Shown here piece by piece: positions 1-7,418 of a stretch of DNA of 36,602 nt. Below the pieces are notes generated by a model. The model was not told the DNA's origin. It saw nothing but the letters and a program-made list of their open reading frames with translations, and made no database searches. A program made the position numbers and the translations under genes. The stretch spans positions 1 to 36,602 of the forward strand of contig CALEPR010000064.1 of assembly GCA_937910665.1 (NCBI GenBank), in the 5' to 3' direction. Within the stretch, counting starts at the first letter, position 1, and each line of letters starts with the position of its first letter. The DNA is from an uncultured Selenomonadales bacterium (GTDB lineage: Bacteria > Bacillota > Negativicutes > Selenomonadales > Selenomonadaceae).

Positions 1-48
1 GATTCTAATATCAATTTTTACTTTATTATAGTACGGAGGTGAATAAAA

Positions 49-336
49 TTGTTGACAATTGAAAAAATAAAACAAACTATCGAAAAAATTGCGCCAGAAT
101 ATAAATTAACAAAAGTAACCTTATTCGGAAGTCGAGCAACAGGAAAAAATCGCGAAGACAGCGACGTTGATTTGCTTGTTGAGTTTGAAACGGAAGCTGT
201 GTCACTGTTCACGATAGCAAATTTGATTAACAGGCTTGAAGAAATTTTTGGAGTCGGTGTTGACGTAGTTCACGCTCCAGTTCCTGAAAATTCTATACTT
301 GAAATTGATAAGGAGATAGAAATTTATGCAGCATAA
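49..336 (+). CDS. mntA: MntA-like minimal nucleotidyltransferase (antitoxin of a HEPN/MNT pair)
   Basis: The 95-residue protein has the minimal nucleotidyltransferase signature: G27-S28 in LFGSRATG, then D39 and D41 in SDVDLLV, and a third acidic residue at D72 (VGVDVV). In characterised HEPN/MNT pairs the MNT partner is the antitoxin, which adds AMP to a tyrosine of the HEPN toxin. The start is TTG at 49, placed 8 nt after a clear GGAGGT at 35-40; a TATAGT at 27-32 could be a -10 box, but the window begins too close to judge. The HEPN partner follows immediately. Size and motif order are normal for the family, so the antitoxin half looks intact. The pairing is inferred from adjacency. Confidence 0.85.
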   Translation: MLTIEKIKQTIEKIAPEYKLTKVTLFGSRATGKNREDSDVDLLVEFETEAVSLFTIANLINRLEEIFGVGVDVVHAPVPENSILEIDKEIEIYAA

Positions 337-346
337 AGAATAAATT

Positions 347-664
347 GTGTTGCAAAAAATTTGTGATGAACTTGATATTGCAATAAATTTCTTGGACAAT
401 GTAAAATCTGAAGAATTTTTAGAAAATGAAGTTATGAAAAGAGTTATAGGAATGACTTCGATAAATATCGGTGAACTTGTGAAAAATTTAGATTTTGAAT
501 TTAGAAAAAAGTATCCTGAAGTAGCTTGGAAGGATGCCGCAAGATTTAGAGATGTTGTTGCACATAAGTATGAATCCTTGAACTTTAAAGACATTTATAA
601 AACTGTAACGGAAGACTTTCCAAAAATGAAAAAACAAGTTGAAAAAATTCTTGAAACTGAATAA
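347..664 (+). CDS. hepT: HepT-like HEPN-domain protein (DUF86), probably 5'-truncated reading frame
   Basis: The 105-residue HEPN (DUF86) protein contains the RX4HXY toxin motif, with R68, H73 and Y75 in RFRDVVAHKY. In characterised pairs HepT is an RNase toxin neutralised by MntA. The GTG start at 347 has no ribosome binding site. A good AGGAG at 311-315 instead lies 10 nt before ATG 326, which overlaps the mntA stop and is in the same frame. That frame reads five codons (MQHKE), hits TAA at 341-343 and then continues as IVLQKI, a typical HepT N-terminus. The gene therefore looks as if a nonsense change split off its start, leaving weak re-initiation at GTG. Alternatively, the five-codon peptide is a translational leader. 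The catalytic region is complete. Confidence 0.75.
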   Translation: MLQKICDELDIAINFLDNVKSEEFLENEVMKRVIGMTSINIGELVKNLDFEFRKKYPEVAWKDAARFRDVVAHKYESLNFKDIYKTVTEDFPKMKKQVEKILETE

Positions 665-672
665 ATTTTTCT

Positions 673-699
673 AAAGCACTTTGCGGAGTGCTTTTTTTT
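673..699 (+). terminator. Rho-independent terminator of the mntA-hepT pair
   Basis: An 8-bp perfect stem, AAAGCACT (673-680) with AGTGCTTT (687-694), and a 6-nt loop is followed by a run of eight T (692-699). It lies 9 nt after the hepT stop. Confidence 0.85.
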
Positions 700-712
700 G
701 GAAGGTGAGGAA

Positions 713-772
713 ATGAAAGACACAGAAAGCAGATTGTACAGCATTTGGCACAATATCAAACTTCGCTGTTAG
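713..772 (+). pseudogene. N-terminal fragment of a phage-type AP2/HNH DNA-binding protein
   Basis: An ATG at 713 follows a good Shine-Dalgarno (AAGGTGAGG, 702-710). It reads 19 codons ending in RLYSIWHNIKLRC before TAG at 770. The RLYxIWxxMKxRC pattern is how many phage AP2-domain/HNH proteins begin; there it continues with a YNPxxxxYKxYGGRGI-like segment, which is missing here. The likely reading is the 5' end of such a gene cut by a deletion. The assignment rests on memory of the motif in one short stretch. Confidence 0.35.
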
Positions 773-1053
773 AGGACGTTGCAACTTTCTTTAAGGCTGT
801 GCGAACTACTTTTTATGGCGAGCGTGATAAAGTTGACGCTGAAAATAAAAAAGTTTCAAATGCTGAAGGAATTGAACTGCCGAAAGGTTACAAGACCGAA
901 ACAGGAAAATCTCTTGCTGAAAGTAATGTTCACGATTTTATTGTTGACGACAAAGGTAACAAAAATCTTGGCGAAGTTTCGGCAGATATTGAAGAAAAAA
1001 CAAATGGAATTGTGAAATCCGCGCCTGTTGGGAGTGCGGAAAAATTTCTGTAA
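745..1053 (+). CDS. Hypothetical protein, possible phage remnant
   Basis: This open frame of 102 codons starts at TTG 745 with no ribosome binding site of its own; the only good one, at 702-710, serves ATG 713 in another frame. The product is hydrophilic and charged, rich in Lys, Glu and Asp, with no membrane segment, cysteine motif or signal peptide. I do not recognise the family. Its C-terminal half (GYKTETGKSLAE onward) looks like real protein sequence. The abrupt start inside the AP2/HNH fragment suggests a deletion joint that fused the tail of another gene to the fragment. It may not be expressed. Confidence 0.35.
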   Translation: MAQYQTSLLEDVATFFKAVRTTFYGERDKVDAENKKVSNAEGIELPKGYKTETGKSLAESNVHDFIVDDKGNKNLGEVSADIEEKTNGIVKSAPVGSAEKFL

Positions 1054-1154
1054 ATAGATTCCTCCGTGAAATTGAATCGAAAATTACATCGGAAGAGCTG
1101 TTTTTTTTTGTCTGCAAATGTCCGCAAAGGCAAAAAAAAACGCAAAATTTCAGT

Positions 1155-1231
1155 AAAGTACAGTTAAGGCAAAAGTTAAGTTTATTTCGCGACATTTCAA
1201 GACTAAAAACTATCGAAAAAGTACAGTTAAG
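1155..1231 (+). repeat. 14-bp direct repeat pair in an intergenic region
   Basis: AAAGTACAGTTAAG occurs exactly at 1155-1168 and again at 1218-1231, 63 bp apart. This is the gap between the decayed phage-like fragments and the 3' end of dagK. It could mark a former insertion or deletion boundary, or be a binding-site pair. Apart from this, 1054-1279 holds only AT-rich sequence. Confidence 0.5.
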
Positions 1232-1279
1232 TTTTCGTCGATTTTTGCAAAAAAATATACCTGTGTCGAAGAAAAATTT

Positions 1280-2161
1280 TCAAGGTACAAAAAAATTTAT
1301 CGCGTGAGGAATGGTTTCAATCTTCAGCGGAAGTTTGTCGCCAATTTCTCCGTCCAAGTCACTTGTCAAACTTTCTGCAGAATTTATTTCAAAATTTTTC
1401 GCCTGCAGGTAAAAAATATTTTCATCAGCCTGAACACTTTCGCCGGACAAAATTTTTTTGCTCAACTTCAAAAGTTCTCTCGGCGAACATTTTTTCAGCG
1501 CAAGAAAATCTAATTTGCCGTCGTCAATTTTCGCAACGTCGGAAATTTTTTTCAAACTCGCGACCGCCGGACTATTTAAAACCAAAAACAAAAATGCGTC
1601 CACTTCAAAAAATTTTCCGTCCGCTCTAACTTCCAAGCGAACAGATTTAAATTTCGGAAGTTCGCCAATTCCGCGCAGATAGTAAGCAAATTTTCCGAGA
1701 GCATTTTTTTCTTTTGAATCGACTTCGTGAGCTATCGAAGTAAAAACTCCCGCGCTCGCCACATTGATAAAAAATTCGTCGCCGACTTTGCCCAAGTCCA
1801 CAGATTTAATTTTTCCTTCTGCTATCGCATCAAAATATTTTTCAGCGTCGGAAATTTTTAAATGCGTCGCGAAGTCGTTTGAAGTTCCTGTGCCGAAAAT
1901 CCCGACAGGCAAATTTAAATTCAACTTTTTTATCAAATTCACTACGCGATGCAAAGTTCCATCGCCGCCGGCAGAAATAATTCCGTCCGCACCGAAATTT
2001 TTCACGCACTGAAAAAAATTTTCAGCGTCGGAATTTTTTTCAGTGCGATAGAGTGCGACTAAAATTTTTCTCCGCTGAAATTTTTCAATAACGCCATCCA
2101 ATTTTTTTTTGAAAACTCCGCGCCCAGAAACAGGATTGTAGACCAGCAAAATTTTTTTCAA
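1280..2161 (-). CDS. Diacylglycerol/lipid kinase family protein (DagK/YegS type)
   Basis: The 293-residue protein has the family N-terminus (ILLVYNPVSGRG), the nucleotide-binding GGDGT at 65-69 and the downstream GTGTSNDFATHL motif. DagK/YegS enzymes phosphorylate diacylglycerol or related lipids at the membrane and recycle it into phospholipid synthesis. The exact lipid substrate cannot be told from sequence. The start is TTG at 2161, directly abutting the hisB stop, with AAGGGAG at the end of hisB as ribosome binding site, so it is translationally coupled as the last gene of rfbC-hisB-dagK. No clear terminator follows. Confidence 0.85.
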   Translation of the reverse strand: MKKILLVYNPVSGRGVFKKKLDGVIEKFQRRKILVALYRTEKNSDAENFFQCVKNFGADGIISAGGDGTLHRVVNLIKKLNLNLPVGIFGTGTSNDFATHLKISDAEKYFDAIAEGKIKSVDLGKVGDEFFINVASAGVFTSIAHEVDSKEKNALGKFAYYLRGIGELPKFKSVRLEVRADGKFFEVDAFLFLVLNSPAVASLKKISDVAKIDDGKLDFLALKKCSPRELLKLSKKILSGESVQADENIFYLQAKNFEINSAESLTSDLDGEIGDKLPLKIETIPHAINFFVP

Positions 2162-2746
2162 TTACAAAACTCCCTTAGTCGAAGGAATCCCCTGAACTTT
2201 TTCGTCGTGGCTGACTGCAATTCTCAGTGCGTGACCAAGTGCTTTAAAAATTGCCTCAACTTTGTGGTGAGAATTTTTGCCGTAAAAAATTTTCGCGTGC
2301 AAAGTTATCCCCGAATTAAAAGCGAAGGCTCGCAAAAATTCCTCAACAAGTTCGGTGTCAAAATTTCCAATCATCGGAGCAAGTTTATCGACTTCATAAA
2401 CCAAAAAAGGTCGTCCGCTGATGTCCAAACTTACCAGAGCTAAACTTTCGTCCATCGGCAGAAAAAAAGTTCCATATCGAGCAATTCCGCATTTGTCGCC
2501 GAGAGCTGATTTAAATGCCGCTCCCAAAGAAATTCCAATGTCCTCGACGCTGTGATGTCCGTCCACGTCCAAATCCCCGACGCATTTCACATTCAAATCA
2601 AATTGTCCGTGCGCCGCGAACAAAGTCAGCATATGATTAAAAAAACCAATTCCGGTTTCGACGGAAGAATTTCCGCCGCCGTCAAGATTTATTTCGACTT
2701 CAACTTTTGTTTCCTTAGTTTCGCGAAAAATTTTTCCAATCCGCAT
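2162..2746 (-). CDS. hisB: Imidazoleglycerol-phosphate dehydratase
   Basis: The 194-residue, single-domain HisB is of the usual monofunctional length. The two diagnostic metal-binding motifs are present: HHSVED at 64-69 and HHKVEA at 160-165. It dehydrates imidazole glycerol phosphate to imidazole acetol phosphate in histidine synthesis. No other his gene is in the window, so the histidine pathway is dispersed. It starts 11 nt after rfbC with only a weak ribosome binding site, suggesting co-translation. Confidence 0.95.
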   Translation of the reverse strand: MRIGKIFRETKETKVEVEINLDGGGNSSVETGIGFFNHMLTLFAAHGQFDLNVKCVGDLDVDGHHSVEDIGISLGAAFKSALGDKCGIARYGTFFLPMDESLALVSLDISGRPFLVYEVDKLAPMIGNFDTELVEEFLRAFAFNSGITLHAKIFYGKNSHHKVEAIFKALGHALRIAVSHDEKVQGIPSTKGVL

Positions 2747-2757
2747 AAAAAATCACG

Positions 2758-3330
2758 TCACGCTTCCTCAAAAATAAAATTCAGTTCGTCGCGCTCAATT
2801 CTTTCTACCAAAGTCGGCGCATTTTTATCTTTCTCTGCCAAAATTGCAGGCTCGAAAGGCCAATCAATTCCAATTTGCGGATCGTCCCAGCGAATATTTC
2901 CCTCGTACTGCGGAGCATAAAATTGATCTGCCTTGTACTGAATTTCTACGTCGTCGGTCAAAGTCAAAAATCCATGAGCAAAACCGCGCGGAATTAAAAG
3001 TTGCTTTTTATTTTCCGCCGACAAAATTACTCCGACCCACTGCGCATACTGCGGAGAATTTTTGCGAATATCGACAGCCACGTCCAAAAGACTGCCGCGA
3101 GTACAACGCACAAGTTTTGTCTGCGCCATCGGATCAAGCTGATAATGAAGTCCGCGAAGAGTTCCCTTTTGCGCGGAAAAAGATTGATTGTCTTGAACAA
3201 AATCAAAATTCAAGCCCGCCGCCTCAAATTTTGCCTTCGACCAAGTTTCCATGAACCAGCCGCGACTGTCGCCAAAAACTTGCGGCTCAATCAAGAATAC
3301 GCCTTTCAATTTTGTTTCTGTCACTGCCAT
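2758..3330 (-). CDS. rfbC: dTDP-4-dehydrorhamnose 3,5-epimerase
   Basis: The 190-residue RmlC-type cupin shows the catalytic-histidine motif LRGLHYQ (H62), the IPRGFAHGFLTL strand and the C-terminal signature NIRWDDPQIGIDWP. It converts dTDP-4-keto-6-deoxyglucose to dTDP-4-keto-rhamnose for dTDP-rhamnose, used in surface polysaccharides. The ATG at 3330 is preceded by GGAGGTTTT. It is the first gene of rfbC-hisB-dagK. The other rfb genes are not in the window. Confidence 0.95.
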   Translation of the reverse strand: MAVTETKLKGVFLIEPQVFGDSRGWFMETWSKAKFEAAGLNFDFVQDNQSFSAQKGTLRGLHYQLDPMAQTKLVRCTRGSLLDVAVDIRKNSPQYAQWVGVILSAENKKQLLIPRGFAHGFLTLTDDVEIQYKADQFYAPQYEGNIRWDDPQIGIDWPFEPAILAEKDKNAPTLVERIERDELNFIFEEA

Positions 3331-3704
3331 TTTAAAACCTCCGAAACTTCTACAAAAATTTTTAAAAAATCTGAATCAAAAATTTTTCTGTCGCCGTCAT
3401 CGTAAACATGTAAACAAAAAAATTTTTGTATCCATCGTCGACAAATTTTATTACAACTTCAGCACTGTTTTCAAGACTTAAAAAAATTTTTTTCTTTCCA
3501 CAAATCAAATAAAACAAAAAATACCGAAAATGAATTTGTGTCCTGAAAAATTTTTTTTCTCAAGCAACAAAATATTTTCAAAATAGGGTAAGTTGATTTT
3601 TTGCCGCGACATTGACTGAAAAATTCCAAACGCAGTCAGAAAATCTTGAAATAAAAAAATCCTTCGCCAAAAATTTTTTCAGCGTCGGAAAAATTTTTTG
3701 TAAT
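3331..3704. other. Intergenic region between recG and rfbC, no gene seen
   Basis: The 374 bp are strongly AT-rich and carry the rfbC ribosome binding site (about 3336-3343). No ORF with a ribosome binding site and no clear promoter were found. On the minus strand, downstream of recG, two self-complementary A/T blocks around CGACGC (about 3670-3698) and a T7 run (3653-3659) could form a weak terminator. Confidence 0.5.
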
Positions 3705-5798
3705 TTATGCTTCGGTAATTTGTTTGAATCTGTCGCCGTAGGCAAGCGCAAGATTTTCTCTGAGTCGCGCGAAATAATTTAAATCGGCTTCATTTGTAAT
3801 AAATTTTTCTGCCGCACCGCGAGCCGCGAGCAAAATTTCAACGTCGCGAAAAACATTTGCAACTTTCAAGTCCGGCAAACCGTGTTGAGCGTCGCCGAAA
3901 AATTGTCCCGGTCCGCGAAGTTGCAAATCTTCTTCGGCAAGTTTGAAACCGTCCGTTGTCGTCTCCATAATTTCAAGCCGAGCCTTTGCGATGTCCTTTT
4001 TGCTGTCGGAAACTAAAATGCAGTAAGAATCATATTCGCCGCGCCCGACTCGACCTCTTAGCTGATGAAGTTGCGCGAGTCCGAAACGCTCCGCTTGTTC
4101 GATAACCATGACTGAGGCGTTCGGAACGTCTACGCCGACCTCGATGACAGTGGTTGAAACAAGCAATTTAATTTCTCCTGTGCGGAAACTTTCCATGACA
4201 GAATCTTTTTCAGCAATTTTCATTTTTCCGTGAAGAAGTCCGCAGGGAATTTTTTTGAAAATACCTGTCCGCAACATTTCATAAATTTCAATCGCGGGAT
4301 CAATGTGTTGCATTTTTTCCGAGTCGCTCCGCTGAATCAATGGACAAACCACATAAGCCTGCCGCCCCGACAAAATTTCCTTCATCACGAAATTGTAAAT
4401 TGCTGCGCGTTGGCGTTTAGTCCTCACGAAAGTTTGAACAGGTTTTCTGCCCGGCGGCATATGTTTTATCAAAGAAACGTCCAAGTCTCCGTAAACTGTC
4501 AGAGTCATTGTTCGCGGGATTGGCGTGGCAGTCATAACGAGCATATCGGGAATAAGTTCAGATTTTTTTTCCAACGTCGAGCGTTGAGCAATTCCAAAAC
4601 GATGCTGTTCGTCAGTCACGACAAGACCAAGTTTTGCAAATTTTACATCTTCCTGAATCAGCGCATGAGTTCCAATCACAATATCTAATTCACGTTCGGC
4701 AATTTTTCTGTAAACTTCCTCGCGCATTTTTTTTGTCCGAGTAACTTTCGCGCTGAGGAGTCCGACTCTGATTCCGAAACCTTCAAGTTGCTTGGTAAAA
4801 GTTTCAAAATGTTGATTCGCCAAAATTTCCGTCGGAGCCATGAATGCGCCCTGAAAACCACTCTCCACAGTTTTAACAAGGGCAAGCATCGCCACTGCAG
4901 TTTTTCCGCTGCCAACGTCGCCTTGAATAAGTCGGCGCATCGGCAATTTATTTTCCATGTCTTTTGAAATTGTTTTGAAAGTTTTTTTCTGATCGCCTGT
5001 CAATTCAAATGGCAAACTTTCCAAAACTTTTTTCACCAGCGCACCATTTTTTTTGTGCGAAATTCCAAGCCTGTCGTCCTGCGTCTGTTTTTTTATCAAC
5101 ATCAAGCCGCACTGAATCATAAATAATTCGTCGAATGCCAAACGCCGCCGAGCTTGTGCAAGTTGTTCGTAACTTTTTGGAAAGTGAATTGCTCTGACTG
5201 ATTCGTCCAGCGACATTAAATTTAATTCTTCAATCAATTTCTGCGGCAAAATTTCCGTGAGAGTCGGCATCTTGTCCAAAAGATTTCTCATCGCCGTCCG
5301 AAAAAAATTTTGATTCAGCGACGCGGTTGCGGGATAAATCGGAACAATTCCCAGAAAAGGTTGTTCGCCGTAACTCAAAATGGAAAAACTTGCGATCTGA
5401 TTCATCGTCGGCATACCCGAGTAGCCGTCCAATTTTACTTTGCCAATCACGACCAAAATCATTCCGTTGTCGAGTTTGTCGAAAATCCATTCTTGATTGA
5501 ACCAAGTCAACTGAATGTGACCTGTTTTGTCTGACAAAATTCCGGTGACAATTTTAAATCGACCTGTTTCTCTCATGCGAAGATTGGAAAGTCTGCCGAC
5601 AATCACCGCCGACTGATCTACCTCCAAATTTCCAATTGGAGTAAGTTGTCGCTGATCTTCATAATCGCGCGGATAATGAGTCAAGAAGTCATACATCGTC
5701 ACGATATTTAATTTTTTTTCCAGCACCGCCGCCTTTCGCGGCCCAACGCCTTTCAAATACATTACATTGTCTGTAAATTCAAAATTTCCGTAACTCAT
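3705..5798 (-). CDS. recG: ATP-dependent DNA helicase RecG
   Basis: The 697-residue superfamily 2 helicase contains an N-terminal OB-like wedge region, Walker A GDVGSGKT at 293-300, the DEQH box at 396-399, motif III MTATPIPRT and the C-terminal QLRGRVGR motif typical of RecG. RecG remodels stalled forks and Holliday junctions. Length is normal (about 680-700). The ATG overlaps the ferredoxin stop (ATGA), so it is translationally coupled as the last gene of the pyrB-pyrC-ferredoxin-recG run. Confidence 0.97.
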   Translation of the reverse strand: MSYGNFEFTDNVMYLKGVGPRKAAVLEKKLNIVTMYDFLTHYPRDYEDQRQLTPIGNLEVDQSAVIVGRLSNLRMRETGRFKIVTGILSDKTGHIQLTWFNQEWIFDKLDNGMILVVIGKVKLDGYSGMPTMNQIASFSILSYGEQPFLGIVPIYPATASLNQNFFRTAMRNLLDKMPTLTEILPQKLIEELNLMSLDESVRAIHFPKSYEQLAQARRRLAFDELFMIQCGLMLIKKQTQDDRLGISHKKNGALVKKVLESLPFELTGDQKKTFKTISKDMENKLPMRRLIQGDVGSGKTAVAMLALVKTVESGFQGAFMAPTEILANQHFETFTKQLEGFGIRVGLLSAKVTRTKKMREEVYRKIAERELDIVIGTHALIQEDVKFAKLGLVVTDEQHRFGIAQRSTLEKKSELIPDMLVMTATPIPRTMTLTVYGDLDVSLIKHMPPGRKPVQTFVRTKRQRAAIYNFVMKEILSGRQAYVVCPLIQRSDSEKMQHIDPAIEIYEMLRTGIFKKIPCGLLHGKMKIAEKDSVMESFRTGEIKLLVSTTVIEVGVDVPNASVMVIEQAERFGLAQLHQLRGRVGRGEYDSYCILVSDSKKDIAKARLEIMETTTDGFKLAEEDLQLRGPGQFFGDAQHGLPDLKVANVFRDVEILLAARGAAEKFITNEADLNYFARLRENLALAYGDRFKQITEA

Positions 5799-6010
5799 TT
5801 TCTCACAGCCTTGTTTTCAGTTGCCAATAAAAATTTACCAAAAATCTCAATCGCGCCGACAGGACAAATTTCATAACAGTCGCCGCAACCGATACAAATT
5901 TTTTGATTTATTTTCGGCGGCGTTTGAAAATTTTCTATCGCCCGAACAGGACAATCGCTCAGGCAAGCCGAACAGCCGACGCATTTTTCAGAAATAAAAA
6001 ATTTTTTCAA
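5795..6010 (-). CDS. Small 2[4Fe-4S] ferredoxin
   Basis: The 71-residue protein has two CxxCxxCxxxC clusters: C10, C13, C16, C20 and C39, C42, C45, C49, each followed by proline. This is the clostridial-type dicluster ferredoxin fold, a cytoplasmic low-potential electron carrier. The start is TTG at 6010, one base after the pyrC stop, with no good ribosome binding site; it overlaps recG by 4 nt, so both joints suggest coupling. The link with pyrC is odd, since dihydroorotase needs no electrons. An electron-carrier role for dihydroorotate oxidation is only a guess. Confidence 0.9.
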   Translation of the reverse strand: MKKFFISEKCVGCSACLSDCPVRAIENFQTPPKINQKICIGCGDCYEICPVGAIEIFGKFLLATENKAVRK

Positions 6011-6011
6011 C

Positions 6012-7334
6012 TTACAAAAGTTTCATCAAGTTGCCGTGAACAATCGTGGCAACCGCTCTGCCTTTCAATTTTCTGCCGATAAAAGGCGAATGACTTCCGC
6101 GAGTGTAAAATTTTTTCTCGTCCACCGTCCACTCAAATTCAGGATCAATAACAGTAATGTCGGCAAAAACTCCTGTCGATAAAGTTCCCGCATCCAAGCC
6201 GAAAACTTTTGCAGGTTCATAAGTCATTTTTGAAATCAAAGTCGTGAGGTCGATTTTATTTTTGTAATATAAATCTGTCATCAAAATTCCGAGCGAAGTT
6301 TCAAGTCCGGGAAAACCGCTCGGCGCGAAAATATATTCTCGATCTTTTTCTTCGGGAGCGTGCGGAGAATGATCGGTGACAATCATATCAATCGTTCCGT
6401 CCTTCAAACCTTCAAGTAGCGCATCACAATCTTTTTGCGTGCGGAGCGGAGGATTTATTTTTGTCGAAGAATCGGAAGGATTTACTAGATCATCAGTCAT
6501 TGTCAAATGTTGCGGAGTGACTTCGGCAGTAATTTTCACGCCGCGTTTTTTGGCATCGCGAACAATCTCAACAGATCTCGCGGAACTTATGTGCGCGATA
6601 TGAACTCTGCCGCCTGTGTACTCGGCAAGCAAAGCGTCTCTTGCAACGGCAATATCTTCCGCGACTGTCGGACGACCTTTCAAGCCTAACATTGCACTGC
6701 GTTTACCTTCATTCATCACGCCGCCCTCGACAAGGGAAGTTTCTTCCTCGTGACAAATAACAATTTTGTCTGTACCTTGCAAATAATCCAGTGCATTCAA
6801 AAAAATTCTTGCGTTGTCGTCAAAATGTCCGTCGTCGGAAAATGCGACAACTCCTGCGTCAATCATGTCGCGCAGTTCGGCAAGTTCCGCGCCTTTCTGG
6901 TTTTTAGTAAGTGCGCCGATAATTTTTAAATTTATTAAACCTTCTTCCTCCGCGCGAGCCAACATTGCTTTAACAAGTGCAGCGTTATCGACTACAGGCG
7001 AAGTATTCGGCATCGTCGCTACAGTTGTGTAACCTCCGGCGACTGCCGCCCTCGATCCGCTACCGAAATCTTCCTTCGCCTCTTGTCCGGGTTCGCGAAA
7101 GTGTACATGCATATCAATCAGACCGGGCGTAATAATTTTTCCTGTAGCGTCGTAGTCGAAGTGCGCCGAGAAAGTTATATTTTCGGCGACCGCCGCAATT
7201 TTTCCGTCCACAATTAAAACATCGGCAATTTTATCAATATCATTTGCAGGATCGATAACTCGACCGCCGCGAAGCAGGAGCGAGTCAGAAATTTTTGACT
7301 GCCAACGCTGAATTTGCCAACCTTTACCGCTCAT
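6012..7334 (-). CDS. pyrC: Dihydroorotase
   Basis: The 440-residue class I dihydroorotase has the metal-binding HVHFREPGQE (H76, H78), later CHEE and HIAHISS histidines and the catalytic VTDHSPH. It makes dihydroorotate from carbamoyl aspartate, the step after PyrB. The first 17 residues precede the usual LLLRGGRVIDP start of the fold. The ATG at 7334 is nevertheless supported by AAGGAG with good spacing. It lies directly downstream of pyrB, separated by a heptad palindrome. Confidence 0.96.
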   Translation of the reverse strand: MSGKGWQIQRWQSKISDSLLLRGGRVIDPANDIDKIADVLIVDGKIAAVAENITFSAHFDYDATGKIITPGLIDMHVHFREPGQEAKEDFGSGSRAAVAGGYTTVATMPNTSPVVDNAALVKAMLARAEEEGLINLKIIGALTKNQKGAELAELRDMIDAGVVAFSDDGHFDDNARIFLNALDYLQGTDKIVICHEEETSLVEGGVMNEGKRSAMLGLKGRPTVAEDIAVARDALLAEYTGGRVHIAHISSARSVEIVRDAKKRGVKITAEVTPQHLTMTDDLVNPSDSSTKINPPLRTQKDCDALLEGLKDGTIDMIVTDHSPHAPEEKDREYIFAPSGFPGLETSLGILMTDLYYKNKIDLTTLISKMTYEPAKVFGLDAGTLSTGVFADITVIDPEFEWTVDEKKFYTRGSHSPFIGRKLKGRAVATIVHGNLMKLL

Positions 7335-7362
7335 AAAAATTTCTCCTTCGTCGAAATTTTTT

Positions 7363-7418
7363 AATTAGGAATGAGGAGTTAGAAGTTAGGAATTTTCATT
7401 CCTCATTCCTAATTCCTA
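7363..7418. repeat. Heptad-periodic palindrome between pyrB and pyrC
   Basis: AATTAGGAATGAGGA (7363-7377) is repeated exactly inverted at 7400-7414, giving a perfect 15-bp stem with a 22-nt loop. On the minus strand it begins right after the pyrB stop as TAGGAAT-TAGGAAT-GAGGAAT, a 7-bp period. There is no T-run, so it is not a classic terminator. Similar heptad palindromes occur at 8461-8498, 17775-17816, 18263-18349 and around the four-helix-bundle ORF (27845-28278). Confidence 0.8.

Noticed and set aside
3670..3698. Repeated TTTCAGCGTCGGAA motif (also at about 1839 and 2019)
   Set aside because: Two of the three copies are simply Ser-Asp-Ala-Glu codons in dagK; three occurrences in AT-rich DNA with this codon usage are not convincing as an element.
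7363..7414. Rho-independent terminator between pyrB and pyrC
   Set aside because: Perfect stem but a 22-nt loop and no adjacent T-run, and it lies inside a run of functionally linked genes; better viewed as a heptad repeat element.
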